35,424 nt of DNA from Streptomyces violaceoruber. Lineage in GTDB: Bacteria; Actinomycetota; Actinomycetes; Streptomycetales; Streptomycetaceae. The notes under the pieces were generated by a model. It did not search any database and was not told the origin of the DNA. It saw only the letters and a program-made list of their open reading frames with translations. The stretch lies in the NCBI GenBank assembly GCA_000720805.1, contig JODI01000082.1:1-35424 (forward strand). The letters run 5' to 3'. Shown here piece after piece: positions 1-7,970 of the stretch (position 1 is the first letter of the stretch; each line of letters opens with the position of its first letter). Both the position numbers and the translations under genes were made by a program.

Positions 1-171
1 GCCGTCGAGGAGGGCCAGGAAGTCAAGGAGGGCGACCTGATCGTCGTCCTCGAGGCCATGAAGATGGAACAGCCGCTGAACGCCCACAAGTCCGGCACCG
101 TCAAGGGCCTGTCCGCCGACGTCGGCGCGTCCATCACCTCCGGCGCCGCGATCTGCGAGATCAAGGACTGA
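1..171 (+). CDS. accA2: Acyl-CoA carboxylase alpha chain, biotin carboxyl carrier end (partial)
   Basis: The window opens in frame inside a biotinyl domain and reaches a TGA at 169-171, giving the last 56 residues. The sequence contains EAMKMEQP, the biotin-attachment motif (the Lys of MKM is biotinylated), followed by the usual beta-rich half of the lipoyl/biotinyl fold ending in ICEIKD. In actinomycetes this domain is the C-terminus of the fused biotin carboxylase/BCCP alpha chain of acetyl- and propionyl-CoA carboxylases, which makes malonyl- and methylmalonyl-CoA in the cytoplasm. The family is certain from the motif. The gene name rests on the neighbouring gene order resembling the S. 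coelicolor accA2 region. A free-standing BCCP cannot be excluded because the 5' part is outside the window. Confidence 0.9.
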   Translation, partial: AVEEGQEVKEGDLIVVLEAMKMEQPLNAHKSGTVKGLSADVGASITSGAAICEIKD

Positions 172-189
172 CACCCGGGCACGTTCGAC

Positions 190-232
190 ACGCCCGGCGG
201 ACTGATTTCTTCACTTTCAGTCCGCCGGGCGT
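190..232. terminator. Bidirectional hairpin terminator between accA2 and the DeoR gene
   Basis: A perfect 16-bp inverted repeat (190-205 and 217-232, arms beginning ACGCCCGGCGG) encloses an 11-nt T-rich loop. It lies 18 bp after the accA2 stop and between convergent genes. There is no U-tract, as is usual for Streptomyces terminators. Confidence 0.85.
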
Positions 233-447
233 CTCGTTGCCCCGTCCGGTGTCCCCTCCGACACGGGCGGCTCCGCCTGACACGGGCGACTCAGTTCGAG
301 CGGGGGCCCCTGTCGCGGGCGCGACCAGGCACGCACGACCCGCACCCCTACGGCGACCGGGCTCCGGCGACCGATCTGCCCGGCCCCTGCTTCCCTCCCC
401 GGCACGCCCTCCGGCGCCCCTCGACGCCCCCTGGCGCCCCGGCCCCC

Positions 448-1410
448 CTAGCGCCGTCGGAGGTCCGCCACCCTGGCCCGTTCCGCGCCGGGAGGCTGCT
501 CGCCGAGGACCGTGGCGGTGCGCAGCCCCGGTCCGCCGCCGGGTACCTGGCCGCGGCGCGGGCCCGGAAGGGGCACGTCCCGGCGCTGTTGCCGGCGCGC
601 CGGGGCTTGCTCACCCCCCGGGTTCTCCGACGCTCCGGTCACGGCGATCTGCACCCCCTGGTCGGCGAGTGCCTGCAGCTCGGTGGCCGCGCGGTCGTCG
701 TGGGCGGGCGGTTCGTCCGTCACAAGACGCGTGATGAGGTCGGTCGGCACGGTCTGGAACATGGTGTCGGTGCCGAGCTTGGTGTGGTCGGCGAGGACGA
801 CGACCTCGGCTGCGGCCTGCACCAACGCCCGGTCCACGGACGCCGACAGCATGTTGGACGTGGACAGCCCGCGCTCGGCGGTCAGCCCGCTCCCGGACAG
901 GAAGGCCCGGGAGACCCGCAGCCCCTGGAGGGACTGTTCGGCACCGGAGCCGACGAGGGCGTAGTTCGAACCGCGGAGCGTGCCGCCGGTCATCACGACT
1001 TCCACCCGGTTGGCGTGGGCCAGCGCCTGAGCCACCAACAGGGAGTTGGTGACGACGGTCAGCCCGGGGACCCGTGCGAGCCGGCGGGCCAGCTCCTGCG
1101 TGGTGGTCCCCGCCCCGACCACGATGGCCTCGCCCTCCTGGACGAAGCTCGCGGCGAGATCGGCGATGGCCGTCTTCTCGGCGGTCGCGAGATGGGATTT
1201 CTGCGGAAAGCCGGACTCCCGCGTGAAACCGCCCGGCAATACCGCACCGCCATGCCGGCGGTCGAGGAGTCCTTCTGCCTCCAGTGCGCGCACGTCCCGC
1301 CGTACGGTCACTTCGGAGGTCTGGACGACGCGGGCGAGCTCACGGAGCGACACGGCCCCGTTCGCTCGCACCATTTCGAGGATCAATTGGCGACGTTCTG
1401 CAGCGAACAC
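448..1410 (-). CDS. DeoR/GlpR-family transcriptional regulator
   Basis: 320 residues from a GTG start at 1410. Residues about 5-57 are a DeoR-type winged helix (RRQLILEMVRANGAVSLREL, then the recognition helix SEVTVRRDVRALEAEG). A sugar-phosphate-binding DeoRC domain follows at about 75-235, with VGAGTTTQELARRL and the VVLADHTKLG motif. Members usually sense a phosphorylated sugar and repress sugar or nucleoside genes. The last ~60 residues are a Pro/Arg-rich, low-complexity tail beyond the usual ~255-residue length; it keeps GC-rich third positions and looks coding. The gene is convergent with accA2 and downstream of lpdA on the same strand, with its own promoter. It is a candidate controller of the nucleoside genes in this window, but its own promoter lacks the CTACGCGCGTAG palindrome found there. 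Confidence 0.88.
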   Translation of the reverse strand: MFAAERRQLILEMVRANGAVSLRELARVVQTSEVTVRRDVRALEAEGLLDRRHGGAVLPGGFTRESGFPQKSHLATAEKTAIADLAASFVQEGEAIVVGAGTTTQELARRLARVPGLTVVTNSLLVAQALAHANRVEVVMTGGTLRGSNYALVGSGAEQSLQGLRVSRAFLSGSGLTAERGLSTSNMLSASVDRALVQAAAEVVVLADHTKLGTDTMFQTVPTDLITRLVTDEPPAHDDRAATELQALADQGVQIAVTGASENPGGEQAPARRQQRRDVPLPGPRRGQVPGGGPGLRTATVLGEQPPGAERARVADLRRR

Positions 1411-1446
1411 GAAACTGACAGTAACCCCAACGACCGTCTGGTTTCA
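1411..1446 (-). promoter_or_regulatory. Leaderless promoter of the DeoR-family gene
   Basis: Reading the minus strand, a -35-like TGAAAC (1441-1446) and a -10 TACTGT (1418-1423) are separated by exactly 17 bp. The -10 ends 7 nt before the GTG at 1410, and no ribosome binding site is visible, so the transcript probably starts at the start codon. Confidence 0.6.
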
Positions 1447-1587
1447 GCTGTTTGCGCCGAATAACAGAAGTTGTTCGCACAGCGGGAGGGGGAGTGGTAT
1501 AGGGCCCATTCCCCCCGCCTATGCCGCACGCATGCTCGACAACTCCCTGTGACCAGCGAGGAATCGCTTTCGGTCGTCCGGAGGATC

Positions 1588-3036
1588 TCAGACTTCGTCG
1601 CCGGACTTCCGGGTGTGCAGCTGCCGTGCCACCTCGGCGATCGACCCCGAAAGGGAGGGGTACACGGTGAATGCGTTCGCGATCTGTTCGACCGTCAGAT
1701 TGTTGTCGACAGCGATCGAGATGGGGTGGATCAGTTCCGAGGCCTTGGGCGCCACGACGACGCCGCCCACCACGATCCCGGTGCCGGGCCGGCAGAAGAT
1801 CTTGACGAAGCCGTCCCGGATGCCCTGCATCTTCGCGCGCGGGTTGCGCAGCAGCGGCAGCTTCACCACCCGGGCGTCGATCTTCCCCTCGTCGACGTCG
1901 GACTGGCTGTAGCCGACGGTGGCGATCTCGGGGTCGGTGAAGACGTTGGACGAGACGGTCTTCAGGTTCAGCGGGGCCACCGCGTCGCCGAGGAAGTGGT
2001 ACATGGCGATACGGCCCTGCATCGCCGCCACCGAGGCGAGCGCGAAGACACCGGTCACGTCACCGGCGGCGTACACGCCGGGAGCCGTGGTGCGCGACAC
2101 CTTGTCCGTCCAGATGTGGCCCGACTCGCGCAGCTTGACCCCGGCCTCCTCCAGCCCCATCCCGGCGCTGTTCGGAATGGCACCGACGGCCATCAGACAG
2201 TGCGAGCCGCTGATGACCCGCCCGTCGGCCAGCGTGACCTCGACCCGGTCGCCGACCCGCTTGGCGGACTGGGCCCGGGAGCGCGCCATGACGTTCATGC
2301 CGCGCCGCCTGAAGACGTCCTCCAGCACGACCGCGGCGTCCGGGTCCTCACCCGGCAGCACCCGGTCCCGCGAGGACACCAGCGTGACCTTCGACCCGAG
2401 CGCCTGGTACGCCCCGGCGAACTCGGCACCGGTGACACCGGACCCGACCACGATGAGCTCCTCGGGCAGCTCGGTCAGGTCGTACACCTGCGTCCAGTTG
2501 AGGATCCGCTCCCCGTCGGGCTGGGCGTCGGCCAGCTCACGCGGATGACCACCGGTGGCGATGAGCACCGCGTCCGCGACGAGCGTCTCCTCGCTCCCGT
2601 CCGCGGCGCGCACCACGACCTTCCGCGACCCGTCGAGCCCCTGCATGCCCTCCAGCCGTCCGCGCCCCCGCAGCACCCGGGCACCGGCCCGCGTCACCGA
2701 GGCGGTGATGTCGTGCGACTGGGCCAGCGCCAGCCGCTTCACCCGGCGGTTGACCTTCCCGAGATCGACGCCCACCACCCGGGCGGCCTGCTCCATGGGC
2801 GGGGTGTCGTCGGCGACGATGATCCCCAGTTCCTCGTACGACGAGTCGAAGGTGGTCATCACCTCGGCCGTGGCGATAAGGGTCTTCGACGGCACGCAGT
2901 CGGTCAGCACCGACGCCCCGCCCAGACCGTCGCAGTCGACGACGGTCACCTCCGCGCCGAGTTGGGCGGCCACCAGGGCCGCCTCGTATCCGCCGGGTCC
3001 GCCACCGATGATCACGATCCGAGTCACGTACTCCAT
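1588..3036 (-). CDS. lpdA: LpdA-type NAD(P)H-quinone dehydrogenase (flavoprotein disulfide reductase family)
   Basis: 482 residues from the ATG at 3036 ([16 protein letters not shown]); an upstream in-frame start would add an unconserved-looking leader. Visible are the FAD-binding GGGPGG (residues 11-16), the NAD(P)-binding [12 protein letters not shown], the second FAD motif [12 protein letters not shown] and a C-terminal dimerisation domain. The redox disulfide of the family is broken: the site reads [13 protein letters not shown], with Ser42 where the first Cys should be and only Cys47 left. The C-terminal His-Glu dyad is also gone (YPSLSG instead of HPTLSE). This pattern is known for mycobacterial LpdA (Rv3303c), which reduces quinones rather than disulfides, so a cytoplasmic NAD(P)H-quinone reductase is more likely than a lipoamide dehydrogenase. 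It is divergent from the gene at 3144. Confidence 0.88.
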   Translation of the reverse strand: MEYVTRIVIIGGGPGGYEAALVAAQLGAEVTVVDCDGLGGASVLTDCVPSKTLIATAEVMTTFDSSYEELGIIVADDTPPMEQAARVVGVDLGKVNRRVKRLALAQSHDITASVTRAGARVLRGRGRLEGMQGLDGSRKVVVRAADGSEETLVADAVLIATGGHPRELADAQPDGERILNWTQVYDLTELPEELIVVGSGVTGAEFAGAYQALGSKVTLVSSRDRVLPGEDPDAAVVLEDVFRRRGMNVMARSRAQSAKRVGDRVEVTLADGRVISGSHCLMAVGAIPNSAGMGLEEAGVKLRESGHIWTDKVSRTTAPGVYAAGDVTGVFALASVAAMQGRIAMYHFLGDAVAPLNLKTVSSNVFTDPEIATVGYSQSDVDEGKIDARVVKLPLLRNPRAKMQGIRDGFVKIFCRPGTGIVVGGVVVAPKASELIHPISIAVDNNLTVEQIANAFTVYPSLSGSIAEVARQLHTRKSGDEV

Positions 3037-3131
3037 TGTCCCGCACGCAACACCATGCCTCCGCCCCGGGGCCCCAGCCGCGGCCACCACAGGGACTCAC
3101 GAGACCGCTGAGGCACCCGAGCCCCCTGCCG

Positions 3132-3143
3132 TACCCTCGACCC
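3132..3143 (+). promoter_or_regulatory. Leaderless -10 element of the gamma-glutamylcyclotransferase-like gene
   Basis: TACCCT at 3132-3137 is followed by 6 nt and then the ATG at 3144. No Shine-Dalgarno sequence is present. The same TACCCT hexamer serves punA 540 bp downstream. Confidence 0.5.
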
Positions 3144-3581
3144 ATGTCGCTCTACGCCGCGTACGCCGGCAACCTCGACGCGCGGCTGATGACCCGCCGC
3201 GCCCCGCACTCGCCGCTGCGTGCGACGGGCTGGCTGAACGACTGGCGGCTGACCTTCGGCGGCGAGCACATGGGCTGGGAGGGCGCCCTCGCCACCATCG
3301 TCGAGGCCCCCGGCGCCCAGGTCTTCGTCGCGCTGTACGAACTCGGCCCCCTGGACGAGGACTCGATGGACCGCTGGGAGGGCGTGGGCCTGGACATCTA
3401 CCGCCGTATGCGGGTACGCGTCCACACCCTCGACGGCCAGGAACCGGCCTGGACGTACGTCCTCAACGCCTACGAGGGAGGCCTCCCCTCGGCCCGTTAC
3501 CTGGGCGAGGTGGCCGACGCGGCGGAATCGGCGGGCGCACCCCACGACTACGTCATGGAACTCCGCAAGCGCCCCTGCTGA
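3144..3581 (+). CDS. Gamma-glutamylcyclotransferase-fold protein
   Basis: 145 residues, starting at the ATG that follows a leaderless -10 box. The N-terminus [16 protein letters not shown] fits the YGSNL-type substrate loop of the gamma-glutamylcyclotransferase/AIG2-like fold, and [17 protein letters not shown] matches the conserved segment carrying the acidic catalytic region of that family. Members release 5-oxoproline from gamma-glutamyl compounds, but substrate is not predictable from sequence. The length is typical for a single-domain member. It is transcribed divergently from lpdA with 107 bp between start codons and precedes punA. A functional link with either neighbour is not evident. 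Confidence 0.8.
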   Translation: MSLYAAYAGNLDARLMTRRAPHSPLRATGWLNDWRLTFGGEHMGWEGALATIVEAPGAQVFVALYELGPLDEDSMDRWEGVGLDIYRRMRVRVHTLDGQEPAWTYVLNAYEGGLPSARYLGEVADAAESAGAPHDYVMELRKRPC

Positions 3582-3648
3582 GGCCCTCCGCCCCGCCCCG
3601 CCGGTTGGAAACGACAAGACAACGATCGGCATCCGGCCACTCTGTCAT

Positions 3649-3660
3649 CTACGCGCGTAG
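3649..3660. promoter_or_regulatory. CTACGCGCGTAG operator, punA copy
   Basis: Perfect 12-bp palindrome lying at about -37 to -26 relative to the inferred punA start, so it covers the -35 region. It is identical to copies upstream of deoC, add and the ABC-cdd-deoA operon. Confidence 0.8.
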
Positions 3661-3672
3661 GCCCGAACCGGC

Positions 3673-3685
3673 TACCCTCGTCCGC
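3673..3685 (+). promoter_or_regulatory. punA -10 element, leaderless
   Basis: TACCCT (3673-3678) ends 7 nt before the GTG at 3686 and no ribosome binding site is visible, so transcription probably starts at the GTG. Confidence 0.6.
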
Positions 3686-4510
3686 GTGAACGCATCTCTT
3701 CTTCCGGACGACCTCCAGGGCGACCCGCACGCCGCCGCCGACGCCGCCGCCGCGCGACTGCGCGAACTGACCGGCGCCGAGACCCACGACGTCGCCCTCG
3801 TGATGGGCTCCGGCTGGGCACCGGCCGTGGACGCCCTGGGTGCTCCCGACGCCGAGTTCCACGTCACCGAGCTGCCCGGCTTCCCGCCGCCGGCGGTCGA
3901 GGGCCACGGAGGCAAGATCCGCTCGTACACCATCGGCGACAAGCGCGCCCTGGTCTTCCTGGGCCGCACGCACTTCTACGAGGGCCGTGGCGTGGCCGCC
4001 GTCGCCCACGGCGTCCGCACCGCCGTCGCCGCCGGCAGCAAGACGATCATCCTCACCAACGGCTGCGGCGGCCTCCGCGAAGGCATGCGCCCCGGACAGC
4101 CGGTCCTGATCAGCGACCACATCAACCTCACCGCGACCAGCCCCGTCATCGGCGCCAACTTCGTCGACCTCACCGACCTCTACTCCCCGCGCCTGCGCGC
4201 CCTGTGCAAGGAGGTCGACCCCACGCTGGAGGAGGGCGTCTACGCCCAGTTCCCCGGCCCGCACTACGAGACCCCGGCCGAGATCCGCATGGCCCGCGTC
4301 ATCGGCGCGGACCTGGTGGGCATGTCGACGGTCCTGGAGGCCATCGCCGCACGCGAGGCGGGCGCTGAGGTCCTGGGCATCTCCCTGGTGACCAACCTGG
4401 CCGCCGGCATGACGGGCGAACCCCTCAACCACGAGGAGGTCCTCCAGGCCGGCCTCGACAGCGCGACCCGGATGGGCTCCCTGCTGGCGCAGGTGCTCGG
4501 GCGGATCTGA
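3686..4510 (+). CDS. punA: Purine-nucleoside phosphorylase
   Basis: 274 residues from GTG ([14 protein letters not shown]). The protein splits purine nucleosides with phosphate into base and (deoxy)ribose-1-phosphate in the cytoplasm. Family marks of the trimeric, 6-oxopurine-specific class are the phosphate loop VMGSGWAP, the GRTHFYEG segment, [25 protein letters not shown] (the PNP signature region) and VTNLAAGM, whose Asn contacts the purine. The GTG was chosen because a TACCCT -10 box sits 7 nt upstream and the CTACGCGCGTAG operator lies just before it. The next gene is a mutase that could process the pentose-1-phosphate product. Expression is likely repressed through the palindrome. Confidence 0.95.
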   Translation: MNASLLPDDLQGDPHAAADAAAARLRELTGAETHDVALVMGSGWAPAVDALGAPDAEFHVTELPGFPPPAVEGHGGKIRSYTIGDKRALVFLGRTHFYEGRGVAAVAHGVRTAVAAGSKTIILTNGCGGLREGMRPGQPVLISDHINLTATSPVIGANFVDLTDLYSPRLRALCKEVDPTLEEGVYAQFPGPHYETPAEIRMARVIGADLVGMSTVLEAIAAREAGAEVLGISLVTNLAAGMTGEPLNHEEVLQAGLDSATRMGSLLAQVLGRI

Positions 4511-4572
4511 GGATTGCCCAAGGGGGTGCCGGGTGCTGTCGTACGGCGGCTGCGGGCCCGTGGGGGCTGGTC

Positions 4573-4838
4573 GCGCAGTTCCCCGCGCCCCTAGGGCGCA
4601 GTCACGCGTGCCACGATGGGCCGTTGGCCGCGTACGGCGAGCAGGGGACGGGGTGGGGCGTGTCCGCCCGCAGCGGCCGACGTCCGGCGCCGGGCACCAC
4701 TTGAGGGACCGAGCCGCCGGACCGAGGACGGACACCCCCCACCCCGGCCTCGACCCACAACGCACGCACACGCGCTGCACAAGCCCCCACCGGAGCCGCG
4801 CAGGCCGCCGCAGGCCTCAGGGGCGCGGGGAACTGCGC
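4573..4838. repeat. Inverted pair of a common Streptomyces intergenic repeat, between punA and the mutase
   Basis: Two perfect 20-nt arms, GCGCAGTTCCCCGCGCCCCT at 4573-4592 and its reverse complement at 4819-4838, enclose 226 bp. I recognise this C-rich sequence as a frequent intergenic element in Streptomyces genomes. The remainder of the 384-bp gap (4511-4894) holds no convincing gene. Long open frames here are shadows caused by high GC. The arms may fold together in a readthrough transcript from punA. Confidence 0.75.
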
Positions 4839-4894
4839 AAAACGCCCGCCCCCACCGAACCCGCACACAACGACAACGAGAGGCTGACCGAACC

Positions 4895-6526
4895 GTGCAC
4901 GACGATCTCATCGCCCGGGCCAGGACCTGGCTCGCCGAGGACCCCGACCCGGACACCCGCGAAGAGCTCGCCAGGCTCCTCGACGCCGACGACGTCACCG
5001 AGCTCACCGCACGCTTCAGCGGCACCCTCCAGTTCGGCACCGCGGGCCTGCGCGGCGAACTCGGCGCCGGCCCGATGCGCATGAACCGCGCCGTCGTCAT
5101 CCGCGCCGCCGCCGGCCTCGCCGCGTACCTCAACGCCAAGGGCCACCACGACGGCCTCGTCGTCATCGGCTACGACGCCCGCCACAAGTCCGCCGACTTC
5201 GCCCAGGACACCGCCGCCGTACTGACCGGCGCGGGCCTGCGTGCGGCCGTACTCCCCCGCCCCCTCCCCACCCCCGTCCTGGCGTTCGCCATACGGCACC
5301 TCGGCGCGGTCGCCGGCGTGGAGGTCACCGCCAGCCACAACCCGCCCCGCGACAACGGCTACAAGGTGTACCTCGGCGACGGCTCCCAGATCGTCCCTCC
5401 GGCGGACGCCGAGATCGCCGCCGAGATCGCCGCGATCCGCACCCTGGACGACGTCCCCCGCCCCGGCACCGGCTGGGACACCCTCGACGACAGCGTCCTC
5501 GACGCCTACCTCGCCCGCACGGACGCCGTCCTCGCCTCCGGCTCCCCCCGAACCGCGCGCACGGTGTACACGGCGATGCACGGCGTCGGGAAGGACGTCC
5601 TCCTCGCCGCGTTCGCCCGCGCGGGCTTCCCCGCCCCCGTCCTCGTCACCGAGCAGGCCGAGCCCGACCCGGACTTCCCCACCGTCGCCTTCCCCAACCC
5701 GGAGGAGCCCGGCGCGATGGACCTGTCCTTCGCCAGGGCCCGCGAGACGAACCCTGACCTGATCATCGCCAACGACCCGGACGCGGACCGCCTGGCGGTC
5801 GCGGTCAAGGACGACAGCGACTGGCGCATGCTCCGCGGCGACGAGGTGGGCGCCCTGCTCGCCACCCACCTGGTCCACCGCGGGGCGCACGGCACCTTCG
5901 CCGAGTCGATCGTCTCCTCCTCCCTCCTCGGCCGTATCGCCGAGAAGGCGGGCCTTCCCTACGAGGAGACGCTCACCGGCTTCAAGTGGATCGCCCGCGT
6001 GGAGGGCCTGCGCTACGGCTACGAGGAGGCCCTCGGCTACTGCGTGGACCCCGACGGCGTACGCGACAAGGACGGCATCACGGCGGCCCTCCTGATCACG
6101 GAACTCGCGTCCACGCTCAAGGAGGAGGGCCGCACCCTCCTCGACCTCCTGGACGACATCGCGGTCGAACACGGCCTGCACGCCACGGACCAGCTCTCGG
6201 TGCGCGTGGAGGACCTGTCCCTCATCACCGACGCGATGCGGCGCCTGCGCGAGCGGCCCCCGGCACAACTGGCCGGTCTCACGGTCACCCGCGCCGAGGA
6301 CCTCACGGAGGGCACGGACACGCTCCCGCCCACCGACGGCCTGCGCTACACGCTCGACGGCGCCCGCGTCATCGTCCGGCCCAGCGGCACGGAGCCGAAG
6401 CTGAAGTGCTACCTGGAGGTGGTTGTCCCGGTCGCGGCACACGCGGACCTCCCGGCGGCACACGCGAAGGCGACGGACCTGCTCTCGACGATCAAGCGGG
6501 ACCTCTCCACCGCGGCAGGCATCTGA
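4895..6526 (+). CDS. PGM2-type phosphopentomutase/phosphohexomutase
   Basis: 543 residues from GTG 4895 (MHDDLIARARTWL). It is an alpha-D-phosphohexomutase-superfamily enzyme with all four domains. The catalytic phosphoserine lies in VTASHNPPRDNGYK (Ser147), the metal loop is NDPDADRLAVA, the sugar loop GYEEALGY, and the phosphate-binding loop VRPSGTEPKLK. GFKWI and GYEEALGYCVDPDGVRDKDG are typical of the PGM2/PgcA branch, which includes phosphopentomutases acting on ribose- and deoxyribose-1-phosphate. Sitting after punA and before deoC, it would supply deoxyribose-5-phosphate to DeoC; that role is inferred. Annotation pipelines often call it phosphomannomutase (manB). A GAGAGG lies about 13 nt before the start. 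Confidence 0.9.
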   Translation: MHDDLIARARTWLAEDPDPDTREELARLLDADDVTELTARFSGTLQFGTAGLRGELGAGPMRMNRAVVIRAAAGLAAYLNAKGHHDGLVVIGYDARHKSADFAQDTAAVLTGAGLRAAVLPRPLPTPVLAFAIRHLGAVAGVEVTASHNPPRDNGYKVYLGDGSQIVPPADAEIAAEIAAIRTLDDVPRPGTGWDTLDDSVLDAYLARTDAVLASGSPRTARTVYTAMHGVGKDVLLAAFARAGFPAPVLVTEQAEPDPDFPTVAFPNPEEPGAMDLSFARARETNPDLIIANDPDADRLAVAVKDDSDWRMLRGDEVGALLATHLVHRGAHGTFAESIVSSSLLGRIAEKAGLPYEETLTGFKWIARVEGLRYGYEEALGYCVDPDGVRDKDGITAALLITELASTLKEEGRTLLDLLDDIAVEHGLHATDQLSVRVEDLSLITDAMRRLRERPPAQLAGLTVTRAEDLTEGTDTLPPTDGLRYTLDGARVIVRPSGTEPKLKCYLEVVVPVAAHADLPAAHAKATDLLSTIKRDLSTAAGI

Positions 6527-6559
6527 CCACCGCCGCCGGTCCGCACGGGCACCTGCCGA

Positions 6560-6712
6560 GGGCCGGCGGCCGAGGGGCACTCACCGGCGGCGGTCGACGA
6601 TCACTCACCGGCGCCTGGCGAGGGCCTGCGGCCGAGGGGCACTCACCGGCGCCTGCCGAGGGGCACTCACCAGCGGCGGCCGACGATCACTCACCGGCGG
6701 CAGGCCACCCGA
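6560..6712. repeat. Short degenerate direct repeats 3' of the mutase
   Basis: The segment GAGGGGCACTCACCGGCG recurs near 6575, 6635 and, with a change, 6659. CGACGATCACTCACCGGCG recurs at about 6596 and 6683. It forms the first half of a gene-free block (6527-7115). Confidence 0.7.
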
Positions 6713-6732
6713 ACAACGGCGGATCTCCACCG

Positions 6733-7100
6733 CACACCGGCGAGTTCGATGGCACGCCCGCGAGTTCGACCGCACGCCGGCAGGTTTCCACCGCACACCG
6801 GCGAGCTCCACCGCACGCGGGCAAACTCCTCACACCGGCAAGTTCGACCGCACCCCAGTGGGTTTCCACCGCACACCGGCGAGCCCCACCGCACGCGGAC
6901 GGATTCCTCACACCGGCGAGCTCGCCCGCACGCCGGCAGGTTCCCACCACACACCGGCGAGAGCAGGATTCCACCCGCACGCCGACAGAGCCCCACCACA
7001 CGCGGGCGAGTCCTACCACACACCGACAGACTCCCACCGGACGCCGGCGAACTCGACCGGACACCGCCGAGTTCGACCGCACGCCGACAGAGCCCCACCG
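6733..7100. repeat. Nested tandem repeat: ~20-bp units in a 78-bp higher-order repeat
   Basis: About 18 degenerate 17-22-bp units of the type (C/G)ACCGCACxCCGGCGAG fill this stretch. From 6765 they are organised in a 78-bp superunit of four subunits (20+21+20+17 bp); copies begin at 6765, 6843 and, partial, 6921. As 78 is a multiple of three, several frames stay open on both strands (a minus-strand frame shows a 26-residue Cys/Gly/Arg repeat), but no start with a ribosome site or a credible protein emerges. I regard it as non-coding. Confidence 0.75.
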
Positions 7101-7115
7101 CCACCCGCCGGGACG

Positions 7116-7799
7116 TCACACCGCCAGCAGGACCGCCAACAGCACCGCACCTGCCCCCGCCGGCGCCAGGATCTCGTAGGCCCACCGCACCACGACCTCA
7201 CCCTGCGCCGGCTTCTCCGCCCTCCGCGCCTCCAGCACCTCGCGCAGATCATCCATGACCTGGTCGCTCTCCGCCCGCACGGGCCCGTCAGGCACCGCGC
7301 CACGCCCCCCGGACAAGCTCGCGCGCCCCCCGCCGAGCCCGCCACCCCCCAAGCCCGCGCTCCCCTGCCCGCTCCGCCGGGCCTCCTGCCGCGCCGCCTT
7401 GTTGCGGGCCCGCAGCGAGACGGGAATGGCCCACAGCTGGAACTTCGCGCCGGACTTGGTGAGGGCCTCGTTCGAGTAGCCGGAGCGCAGCGCGTCGATC
7501 TGCCCCCAGGGCAGCACGATGATCCGGAACGGGTTGCGGATGCGCAGCCGGTCGTCTCCCACGTACACCGCGGGCCGCAGCGTGAACGCGATCACCAGCG
7601 GCACCACGAGCAGCAGCGCGGCCAGCGCCCGCCACGGAGTGCTGCCCTCCCCGGCGACGATCGCGTCGATGCCGAGCCAGCAGGCGATGGCGAGCAGCAG
7701 AACACCGGCGGCGATGCCCGCGGCGGACCGGTGGACCCGGTCCTTGTACTCGGGAACCGGCGGCTGCGGCGCGGGTGGCTGGGGCTCCGGGGTCGTCAT
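7116..7799 (-). CDS. PH-domain membrane protein
   Basis: 227 residues from ATG 7799 (MTTPEPQPPAPQPP). A Pro-rich N-terminus is followed by two predicted membrane helices (about residues 27-50 and 59-77), then a bacterial PH-like domain (YVGDDRLRIRNPFRIIVLPWGQIDAL, then a KFQLWAIPVSL strand). A Gly/Ser-rich low-complexity linker follows, and a last hydrophobic helix ends the protein (ILAPAGAGAVLLAVLLAV). This layout matches the widespread actinobacterial PH domain-containing proteins, which lack a defined biochemical role. It is divergent from deoC with 171 bp between starts; its 3' end abuts the repeat block. Nothing ties it to nucleoside metabolism except position. Confidence 0.8.
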   Translation of the reverse strand: MTTPEPQPPAPQPPVPEYKDRVHRSAAGIAAGVLLLAIACWLGIDAIVAGEGSTPWRALAALLLVVPLVIAFTLRPAVYVGDDRLRIRNPFRIIVLPWGQIDALRSGYSNEALTKSGAKFQLWAIPVSLRARNKAARQEARRSGQGSAGLGGGGLGGGRASLSGGRGAVPDGPVRAESDQVMDDLREVLEARRAEKPAQGEVVVRWAYEILAPAGAGAVLLAVLLAV

Positions 7800-7935
7800 G
7801 ACTCCGATTCTGCCCGACGCCTCCGCGCCCCCCGCACCCGACGCCACCCACCTCCCTCGCATCCCACCCTCCACCCACCACCCACCAGGCCAACCGCCAC
7901 CCCACACCGGCCGCCCCCCGATACCCAACCCACCC

Positions 7936-7970
7936 TGTACAGCCGCTACGCGCGTAGATATGCTCGTCTG
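7936..7970 (+). promoter_or_regulatory. deoC promoter, leaderless
   Basis: TGTACA (7936-7941) and TATGCT (7959-7964) are separated by 17 bp. The -10 ends 6 nt before the GTG at 7971. The operator palindrome fills most of the spacer. Confidence 0.65.
7946..7957. promoter_or_regulatory. CTACGCGCGTAG operator, deoC copy
   Basis: Exact copy of the 12-bp palindrome, placed between -35 and -10 (about -25 to -14). A protein bound here would exclude RNA polymerase, so repression is the expected mode. Confidence 0.8.

Noticed and set aside
1463..1475. AACA-N5-TGTT dyad upstream of the DeoR gene as an autoregulatory operator
   Set aside because: Only four bases per arm, lying upstream of the -35, and no second copy seen near other genes.
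1471..3111. 546-codon plus-strand open frame opposite lpdA
   Set aside because: His/Gly/Arg-rich shadow of a clear flavoprotein gene; no ribosome site or motif.
4817..6580. 587-codon minus-strand open frame opposite the mutase gene
   Set aside because: Shadow frame created by high GC at third positions; the plus strand carries every mutase motif.
6687..7082. Minus-strand open frame with a 26-residue Cys/Gly/Arg repeat, and plus-strand frames through the same DNA
   Set aside because: They arise because the 78-bp repeat is a multiple of three; no ribosome site, no recognisable domain, and unrelated repeats appear in several frames.
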